From assembly GCF_030445035.2 (NCBI RefSeq), contig NC_080688.1, forward strand, positions 61,951,949 through 62,015,948: a stretch of 64,000 nt of DNA, read 5' to 3'. Below are positions 59,601 through 64,000 of the stretch, piece after piece. The notes under the pieces are model-generated. The model made no database searches and was not told the DNA's origin. It saw only the letters and a list, made by a program, of their open reading frames with translations. Source of the stretch: Dasypus novemcinctus (Eukaryota; Chordata; Mammalia; Cingulata; Dasypodidae). Both the position numbers and the translations under genes were made by a program. The first letter of the stretch is position 1. The number at the start of each line of letters is the position of its first letter.

Positions 59601-62600
59601 TGGAATTTTAAACAAAAGAAAAGAGTAAGATGCTATTAAAAAATCAGGGTAGATAGGAAAAACAAATAGAACTTCTAGAAATGGCAAATACAATCATTGA
59701 TGTGAACAATTCAATGGACTTTTTTTAAAGCAAATAGACACAACTGAAGAGAGACTGAGTAAACTAGAAGAGAGACCTGAAGAAATTACCCAAAATGAAA
59801 TGCAAAAATAGAAAATACAAAAAAGAGATTACAAATTATGGAGAACAGAATGAGGTTCAACATGGGGGACAAGGAAAATGTCCAAAGAGAATGGCTGCAA
59901 ATATTTCATACCTAATGAAACTGAACTACCTCATATGCACACACACAAAGACCAGTGGTTACAGACTTTGATAGTCTAAATGATGGCATTAGTGACCTTC
60001 TGTCACAGATGAATGCCTACTAACTAAAATAAAATTAAAGCAGGAAAGCAGAGGCAAAAGATTAACTGAATGACACAGAGAAAAAGTGAAAAATAACATC
60101 TTTCTACCTTTAAAACTTTCATGTAATGAGTCAATACAGTCAGTGAACAACTGCACAATACTTGAGGCCACCACGGCATCACTCTCCAACCATGGATAAA
60201 GACGCTCGTTGCTTTAAAGAAAAGAAACACATACTTAGAATGAAAGTACCATGAGCAAGTTATTCTAGTCCCAGAGTCTTGCCTAAGTCCTAGAATATTC
60301 TGCATTATGTAGCCCTAATACATTTAGACCACTTCAAAGGCTGTAAATTCCTAGAGTTGTGGCTTGTAACATCAACCATTTAATTTTATTTACTCTCCTT
60401 CCTGCCCATTTTTCCCAAAGCAATTGAATATCAAGAGTGTGCTGTGTGAAAAACTATCATATTAACATCTTTTACAACCAATTTACATCCTTGAGTCCAT
60501 CCCTTGTGCATCTTGGTTACATTTCAAATGCCTTAATGTGGCTTCACCAGTTTTTTTTCCCCAAAGCATAGGAGAAAAACAAATCAAATTCATGTAACAA
60601 AAAGATGGCCAAAAATTGGTAGGAAATAGCCAAAGAAAAATTCTTTATAGACTTGGCCTAGAAAATTCACTATCAAAATAAATACGATTAATTCTTCCTA
60701 GAAATAAACAGGGAACCTGTGCTGTTGTTAGCAATCTACATACAGCCACTATAAAATCCTGAAGCTTGCAAAATGTTTAAGGACAGTCCTCTACAAAAGC
60801 AAAGATCCAGAATCTTTCGTATTTTCTTCAAGGAGCTCTTGAAGCAACATGGGTTAATGCAAAGAGTCTTGAAATGGGAGTCAAAGACTGAGCTCTAGTA
60901 CCATTTCTGGAACTAACCCACTGTTGAGACTTGAGCAAAACATTCAAGTTCTCTGAGTCTGGGGATCAAATAAATTGTTTATGAAAATACCTTAAATACT
61001 GTGAGACCCACAACTGTAACTTATAAAACTTCCTACAAGTACACCTAGCTTCTGTTTTATATTTTTAGGGAAAAAAAGACTCATAAGCAACGTACTGCAT
61101 TTGAACAACTCTATTCTGCTAAATATTTTCAATGCTTTCATTTACCTGCAGAATTTCAGACTAAAAGGGAATTTAATTTTACAGCAGACTTAGTTCCAAA
61201 AAACAACTGAGGTAGTGAAAATTAAGTTAACACTATATATTTTGTGGTGCTGTATTATTAAAACCTAATCCCTAGTAAAGTAGCATCCCTTTTTCTGAAA
61301 TTAAGACACCAAAACCCACTCAACTTTACTGTGGAAAAATGAAAACATATGTCTCAATTTTGCTTCAATTTTGAAATAAAATATCAAGATAAAAGCTCTG
61401 ATTAACCAGACTAACAATTTCATGAACAGAAAACATTTGAAATTTCATAAAGAAGCATTTTTTAAATGTAAATTTGGTCCCACACTGGAAATTAAATATT
61501 CAAACTCTTCATCTCTACCAAAACACCAGTAAACTTTAAGTCTATATTTCAAAGGAACTTGCATATCTGAAAAACTGTTTACCTTTCACTGTCCTCTAAA
61601 ACCAGGATCCAAGGCTTAAAGAGCTGAATGATGACTGAATGCAGGGATCTCAGCACTAAAACAAAGCAAACGTTTTAGAAACAAGAAACAAATTCAGCCT
61701 TTGTCAATACTGTTGTTAGCATCATATACAAAATCCACTTTTTATTATCTTTATACTCAAAAACCTGTATTGATACACAAAGGCATGTTTAACATAACTA
61801 TGTTTGTATTTCTATTTGTTGTAATGGAATTGCTCTGAATTGAAGAATTTTTATTATAACAGAATGTCACGAATAATTTTATAATGTACATTTTTTCAAG
61901 ATAAATGCTTAAATATCCAGAATCCTTTCCTTAAAAGAGAAATAAAAGGAAGACAGTTGGAGACTGCAACCTATCTCTTTGCACTCTACTCCACTAAGAA
62001 GAATTTGAAACAAGCTGTAGCAATCACCTGTTACATAAGTGAATATAGGTACAACACATAAATAGGCTCACACCTTCACTACTGTATTTCTATTTTTTTA
62101 TTTCTGGCACTAGATGGATAGTTTATCACAGAGACATAAATCTCGTAATGTACCTATTCAAATTCTTTTAATGGAAGGTCAGAACACCTTGCTCCATGTT
62201 GCATTAAGAGCAATATTACCTGTTTTACTTTTGGCAGATGGGTCTTGAGCCAAGTAGGCCATTTCAGAGTCAATCAGCCTTTTCACAAGATAGCCCAACA
62301 GTGTCTTCATATCAGTCATGTAAGGATTCCATTTTGAAAATAAACCAAAGCTTTTAAAGTCGAACTTTGATAAGCGAAGCTTATAAAAAAAGTTTGAGAG
62401 CCACTGTATAGTTTCCATTACCTGGAAAAAAATGACCAGTCAAAAATGCTTACTGAATATCTACTTTTGACTTTATAAAATAGAGTTGTAAAGATATATG
62501 ACATATATGAAAAGTAAATCAGTGGATTTCAAACTCTTTTTACTAAAGAAGTGGAACCATTATTTCAAATAAATTCTCACATGGGCTCCTATCACATAAA

Positions 62601-62811
62601 ACAGCAAAGGAAATGGGAAAGAAAATCACAGACAAAAGCAACACAAGCCAAAAGCTACATACCTGTTTGTCTGATAAGAGAACATCTGGAGAGCTTGGAA
62701 GCCCAGCACTCTCAGCTGAAGCTGCTCCCTTTTGGTAGTAAGGGGAGCAGCAACCCAGGGCTCTCAGAGTGGCTTTCCAACACTCGGGGCTCAGGAGCTG
62801 CTCCGCAGAGC
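38446..62811 (-). CDS. EPG5: EPG5 (ectopic P-granules autophagy protein 5 homolog), last 13 coding exons, partial at 5' end
   Basis: Thirteen minus-strand exons join in frame through GT-AG introns: 62811-62663, 62421-62220, 61655-61583, 60211-60108, 56597-56422, 54040-53855, 52468-52259, 51497-51353, 48063-47821, 45578-45362, 44890-44675, 43680-43566 and 38628-38446. They total 2219 nt, or 738 residues plus TAG, of a protein of about 2579 residues in human. EPG5 is a RAB7 effector on late endosomes and lysosomes. It tethers autophagosomes by binding LC3 and the STX17-SNAP29 complex, and its loss causes Vici syndrome in humans. The segment here is the helical C-terminal part, with no catalytic motif expected. 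Protein-level agreement with remembered human EPG5 is close throughout. No in-frame stop or broken splice site was seen. The upstream exons lie beyond the window. Confidence 0.95.
38951..39074. repeat. Unnamed duplicated segment, copy A
   Basis: About 125 bases (ctccccagtccacttaatga through gggtggcacctct) match 39980-40110 with roughly three quarters identity by eye. It lies in the last EPG5 intron, about 320 bases from the last exon. Confidence 0.75.
39980..40110. repeat. Unnamed duplicated segment, copy B
   Basis: This is the partner of 38951-39074. It sits inside the old antisense L1, so it arrived after that L1. Confidence 0.75.
40213..40678 (+). mobile_element. Solo LTR with duplicated TATA module (ERV1-like fossil)
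   Basis: The LTR 40217-40674 starts TGTAAGGGTAAGG and ends ATCTATAACA, with a perfect 4-bp target duplication TAAC (40213-40216, 40675-40678). An identical 31-base module ending in CTATAAAAAC is present twice (40477-40507, 40514-40544). A unit containing AATAAATAAC is present three times near 40293, 40335 and 40377. AATAAA occurs near 40609. No internal region is present. Confidence 0.85.
40808..41320 (-). mobile_element. Antisense multi-module tRNA-derived SINE(s)
   Basis: Four antisense GGAGG(T/C)AC or AGAGGCAC modules occur near 40820, 40950, 41110 and 41231, each a decayed tRNA-like head. The unit is probably one dimeric SINE with a further copy inserted. Confidence 0.65.
41613..42169. 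other. EPG5 last intron, no gene recognised
   Basis: AT-rich intron sequence. A segment near 41930-42030 (tgtttcatactagacagtagtgattcaaacagcagttgtctaatcag) resembles 43448-43512, suggesting another local duplication. Confidence 0.45.
42170..42900 (+). mobile_element. MIR SINE split by a solo LTR
   Basis: The MIR head (GCTTGGAGCCAGACTGGCTG, ttactagctatgtgatttgggg) ends at 42275. It resumes at 42767 with CAGTTTTCTCTTTTGTAAAAC, gggataaataac and gaggattaaatgag. Confidence 0.85.
42276..42762 (+). mobile_element. Solo LTR, gammaretrovirus-like (ERV1) fossil, copy 2
   Basis: It starts TGATGTGGGCTATGGG and ends CTGCTACAACA, with a perfect 4-bp duplication GTCT (42272-42275, 42763-42766). A TATA-like TGTATAAAAG and AATAAA are in the sense direction. 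It is antisense to EPG5 and is the sister of 19313-19776. Confidence 0.9.
43566..43680 (-). CDS. EPG5: EPG5 exon, 2nd from the 3' end
   Basis: This 115-nt exon encodes [37 protein letters not shown]. The acceptor is tgtctaag and the donor is gtcagt. The intron that follows is about 4.9 kb and is heavily loaded with repeats. Confidence 0.94.
43681..44674 (-). other. EPG5 intron, no other feature seen
   Basis: AT-rich intron sequence without a repeat family that I recognise. Confidence 0.5.
44675..44890 (-). CDS. EPG5: EPG5 exon, 3rd from the 3' end
   Basis: This 216-nt exon encodes [36 protein letters not shown] and GRKSPLSN. The acceptor is a pyrimidine run ending ccccccag and the donor is gtaaga. 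Confidence 0.95.
45020..45182 (-). mobile_element. MIR SINE in an EPG5 intron
   Basis: CATTTACTGAATACTTACTG, tcctcctaacaaccctatgacg and taaggtaattgaggtttgg are the reverse MIR tail and core. Confidence 0.8.
45362..45578 (-). CDS. EPG5: EPG5 exon, 4th from the 3' end
   Basis: This 217-nt exon encodes [36 protein letters not shown] and [15 protein letters not shown]. The acceptor is tcttcttag and the donor is gtatgt. Confidence 0.94.
46077..46496 (+). mobile_element. DAS SINE in an EPG5 intron
   Basis: The body is 46085-46488 with a short target duplication ACATGGTG (46077-46084, 46489-46496). It is inserted antisense to EPG5. Confidence 0.9.
46647..47280 (-). mobile_element. Xenarthran LTR-like repeat in an EPG5 intron
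   Basis: The plus strand reads TGTGACAGTCTGAG to TTTGGCAAACTAAGG, the inverse of 29658-30295. In the plus direction a TATA-like CTTATATAAATGG lies near 46787 and AATAAA near 47213, which would argue for transcription in that direction. The strand given follows the MLT1-like convention. Confidence 0.65.
47821..48063 (-). CDS. EPG5: EPG5 exon, 5th from the 3' end
   Basis: This 243-nt exon encodes [55 protein letters not shown] and MAYFKE. The acceptor is ccccttcag and the donor is gtaaga. Confidence 0.94.
48064..49399 (-). other. EPG5 intron, no other feature seen
   Basis: AT-rich intron sequence without a recognised repeat or coding signal. Confidence 0.45.
49400..50520 (-). mobile_element. 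Ancient antisense L1 fragment (5' or ORF1-side type)
   Basis: Motifs such as tttactgaatctgagaatttctgcc, ttatctcttcaaatagtct and attctgggtattttcttcag are typical of antisense old mammalian L1. It is highly decayed. Confidence 0.6.
51353..51497 (-). CDS. EPG5: EPG5 exon, 6th from the 3' end
   Basis: The exon encodes [37 protein letters not shown] and [11 protein letters not shown]. The acceptor is gtttgtcag and the donor is gtaagt. It is identical in pattern to human EPG5. Confidence 0.94.
51740..51940 (-). mobile_element. MIR SINE in an EPG5 intron
   Basis: ATTATCTAATTTAATCCTCA, caacaaccctttgaggtaggg and cccaaagtcacaatggcagtaa are the reverse MIR. Confidence 0.88.
52259..52468 (-). CDS. EPG5: EPG5 exon, 7th from the 3' end
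   Basis: This 70-codon phase-0 exon encodes [37 protein letters not shown] and ends in [10 protein letters not shown]. The acceptor is catttttag and the donor is gtaagt. Confidence 0.94.
52575..53000 (+). mobile_element. L1 3' UTR tail in an EPG5 intron
   Basis: It aligns with 8060-8450 and with the L1 part of the U6 chimera (4526-4785), to which it is closest. It ends TTTTTTTAATGTAATATTAA and an A-rich run. It starts about 105 bases upstream (in EPG5 sense) of the exon at 52259-52468. Confidence 0.85.
53260..53605 (+). mobile_element. Old L1 3' end
   Basis: ATTGTATGATTCCATTTATA, tcagtggttacatgtggcagg, gtgatgaatgcacaacattg and tatctcaataaaactg followed by an A-rich tail are old L1 3' motifs. 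Confidence 0.75.
53855..54040 (-). CDS. EPG5: EPG5 exon, 8th from the 3' end
   Basis: This 62-codon phase-0 exon encodes [34 protein letters not shown] and a hydrophobic [14 protein letters not shown] segment. The acceptor is ccttctag and the donor is gtaagt. Confidence 0.94.
54440..54700. mobile_element. MER5A-like DNA transposon, interrupted by a G-rich run
   Basis: The left part (tttccaaacttaagtatgcacc, acttgttaaaacacag) and right part (ggaccccacctccggag, acaagttcccaggtgatgctg) match MER5A. About 65 bases including a (G)n run lie between them. Confidence 0.8.
54701..56421 (-). other. EPG5 intron, AT-rich, with a TAAAA-type simple repeat
   Basis: An A-rich simple repeat of TAAAA and TAAAAA units covers 55500-55555. 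It is bordered by two copies of AAATAAGCACTAAA, which suggests slippage or duplication. Nothing else was recognised. Confidence 0.6.
56422..56597 (-). CDS. EPG5: EPG5 exon, 9th from the 3' end
   Basis: The exon encodes [36 protein letters not shown] and ends in MLMEAFFK. The acceptor is aattttag and the donor is gtgagc. Confidence 0.94.
57602..57999 (+). mobile_element. Dimeric tRNA-derived SINE in an EPG5 intron
   Basis: The body is 57615-57986, flanked by 13-base repeats with one mismatch (AAAAACATTGAGA 57602-57614, AAAAACACTGAGA 57987-57999). The first tRNA-like head reads GGATGTGGCTCAACCAATTG with GGTTCGATGCC. A second module (GGTCCCAGGATTGGTTCC) lies near 57887. It belongs to the same family as the antisense copies at 10108-10505. 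Confidence 0.85.
58190..58605 (+). mobile_element. Possible ERVL-type LTR fragment
   Basis: CAAATAAATCGCTGGCATTC and tcttggcatctgctttccaag resemble the polyadenylation region and 3' end of old ERVL LTRs. The 123-codon frame over it has no recognised product. Confidence 0.4.
59380..59950 (+). mobile_element. Old L1/HAL1-type ORF1-region fragment
   Basis: A-rich, purine-biased sequence (agagagactgagtaaactagaag, acctgaagaaattacccaaaatg, acatgggggacaagg) is typical of the L1 ORF1 region. It is broken and carries no long frame. Confidence 0.6.
60108..60211 (-). CDS. EPG5: EPG5 exon, 10th from the 3' end
   Basis: This 104-nt exon encodes [17 protein letters not shown] and [17 protein letters not shown]. 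The acceptor is ctttaaag and the donor is gtagaa. The first residues differ from the remembered human sequence (SQQRHYPW), but the body is nearly identical. Confidence 0.92.
60865..61010 (+). mobile_element. MIR-like SINE fragment in an EPG5 intron
   Basis: GAGCTCTAGTACCATTTCTG, acttgagcaaaacattcaag and tctgagtctggggatcaaat follow the MIR core loosely. Confidence 0.5.
61583..61655 (-). CDS. EPG5: EPG5 exon, 11th from the 3' end
   Basis: This 73-nt exon encodes [16 protein letters not shown] and ILVLEDSE. The acceptor is tgttttag and the donor is gtaaac. Phases agree with both neighbours. Confidence 0.92.
62220..62421 (-). CDS. EPG5: EPG5 exon, 12th from the 3' end
   Basis: The exon encodes [19 protein letters not shown], then [16 protein letters not shown], ending in SAKSKT. 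The acceptor is tttttccag and the donor is gtaata. It is phase 0 at the start and leaves one base for the next exon. Confidence 0.94.
62663..62811 (-). CDS. EPG5: EPG5 exon, 13th from the 3' end (first in window)
   Basis: This minus-strand exon encodes [19 protein letters not shown] and onward to [10 protein letters not shown]. The acceptor AG is at 62813-62812 and the donor is gtatgt. It starts in phase with two bases of a split codon whose first base is in an exon outside the window. Confidence 0.92.
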
Positions 62812-64000
62812 CTTATGGGGCAGGAAATGAGAAGGGAAAGTTAGCGTCTTTCATGAACCAACTTTTCAGCTTAGATCAAAGAATACACATATAATTTACA
62901 AAGCAATAAAAATTAAATAGAAATTTATAGGGACACCTGTGATGAAGAGACCAAAGTATAGAGGACATAACTATTCAAAGTAATAACAACCTGATATTTC
63001 ACTTCCCATGTTCCTGGTAACCCTGATTCAAGTGAACACTGGCAAAGCAAGCTGGAATCTGGGAGAGGAGTCCAACCACCCAACGCTGCCTGGGGAATGG
63101 CAAAGATACCATTCTTCTGGCTGGACGATAACAGCTATTTATAGGTGTGAGAGAAACAACAGTGACAGGACAAGGGGTGGTGCAGAATGCAACTCCAGAG
63201 TATAGGCTCTCTTGGGAAGGAGTCTCATACTTATCCCTAAAACTCCACTCCTACAATGGGCAAAACCCAAGACACAGAAACAGCATGGAATAGGACATGA
63301 AACTACTAACTTTGCTACTTATAAACCTTGTATCCCAGAGGACAGAGCTAATACCTGTTCAAGTACTTTCTACTCAGAGGTGGCCTAAGGATCAGCTAGG
63401 ACAATACAGATTCATAAGAACAGGTCTGAGGGGAAGAATGGTGAGGTCAGTTGCAATACATCATGTGTGAGTTATCTTCGGAATACTGAAGGGTCTATGT
63501 CTAACAGTACTGTGGTCTGGATCTTAGAACAGAGGCCTGGAATCAAGCTAGGGGTATGAGGGTCATACTCTGCCAGAAGATGGTGGTTAGGTCAGGGAAA
63601 ACAATGGGCTCACACCTAGGGAGAACGAATACAGTAGAAGAACAAAGGGCGGAACTCTGGGACACCAACATGGTAGCCAGGGAAGAGAAAACTGGAAGGC
63701 ATGGAATCTAAGCCGCACAGCATTGTTATTCTTAAACCTTTAACTGAATTTCCTGGTAAGTATTAATCTCTTACTAAAGAAAGTCAATGGTAGCCTAAAT
63801 AAATAGTTGACCATCTTCCATTTCAAGGGAAAAAAATCTACATATTTGATGAAATTTTGAAAACTTAGAACAAAAATTTGCTATGCAAATATTCATGGAA
63901 ATATGCACAAATATATTTCCCTACCACCATTCTCTACTCACTCTGTTACCTGCCTCTGTAAGAAACAAAGTTTAAAAATGTGAGATCATTCATTTCAGGA
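62812..64000 (-). other. EPG5 intron, running off the window
   Basis: No further EPG5 exon was recognised up to 64000. The next upstream exon should end with the first base of the split codon completed at 62811-62810. Confidence 0.6.

Noticed and set aside
63935-63985. A possible further EPG5 exon before the window edge (minus strand, after ttcttacag)
   Set aside because: The next donor-like GT would leave a handful of codons that I cannot match to EPG5.
1-64000. CRISPR arrays, operons or phage-type systems
   Set aside because: Repeats are dispersed mammalian elements and genes are intron-split. No spaced direct-repeat array was seen.

Overview
The window is mammalian genomic DNA from an armadillo, most likely Dasypus novemcinctus or a close relative. 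Four copies of the tRNA-headed armadillo DAS SINE, further dimeric SINEs of the same type, L1 tails of a xenarthran kind and old pan-mammalian repeats (MIR, MER5A, Tigger) support this. The two host genes keep the order and orientation of human chromosome 18q12 as I remember it: SIGLEC15 on the plus strand, followed tail-to-tail by EPG5 on the minus strand.

Layout. Positions 1-20,400 are intergenic and repeat-dense: an AT-rich stretch, a DAS SINE, an antisense betaretrovirus-like (ERV2) fossil with LTR, primer-binding site and a gag remnant, about 6 kb of L1 tails with a U6-L1 chimeric retropseudogene among them, SINE clusters, an interstitial telomere-like repeat, a Tigger fossil and a solo LTR. 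Positions 20,460-32,875 hold the complete SIGLEC15 coding sequence in six exons (370 codons). Positions 32,876 to about 36,600 hold the SIGLEC15 3' flank and old repeats. Positions 38,446-62,811 hold the last 13 coding exons of EPG5 (738 residues plus stop, about the C-terminal 29 percent of the protein), with repeat-filled introns. The 5' part of EPG5 lies beyond 64,000.

The genes. SIGLEC15 encodes a sialic-acid-binding receptor of macrophages and osteoclasts. Its essential arginine, its DAP12-pairing transmembrane lysine and its YENL motif are all present. EPG5 encodes a large tether acting in autophagosome-lysosome fusion. Nothing in the sequence links the two functionally; they are neighbours.

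Main points of interest. (1) SIGLEC15 exon 2 lies inside a MIR SINE, whose tail supplies at least the 5' splice site. (2) The SIGLEC15 C-terminus runs about 41 residues past the family's usual stop because of an apparent one-base shift. (3) A U6 snRNA copy is fused to an L1 3' end and flanked by a 12-bp target-site duplication. (4) An unexplained segment of about 125 bp is duplicated inside the last EPG5 intron. No CRISPR array, operon or other prokaryote-type system is present.
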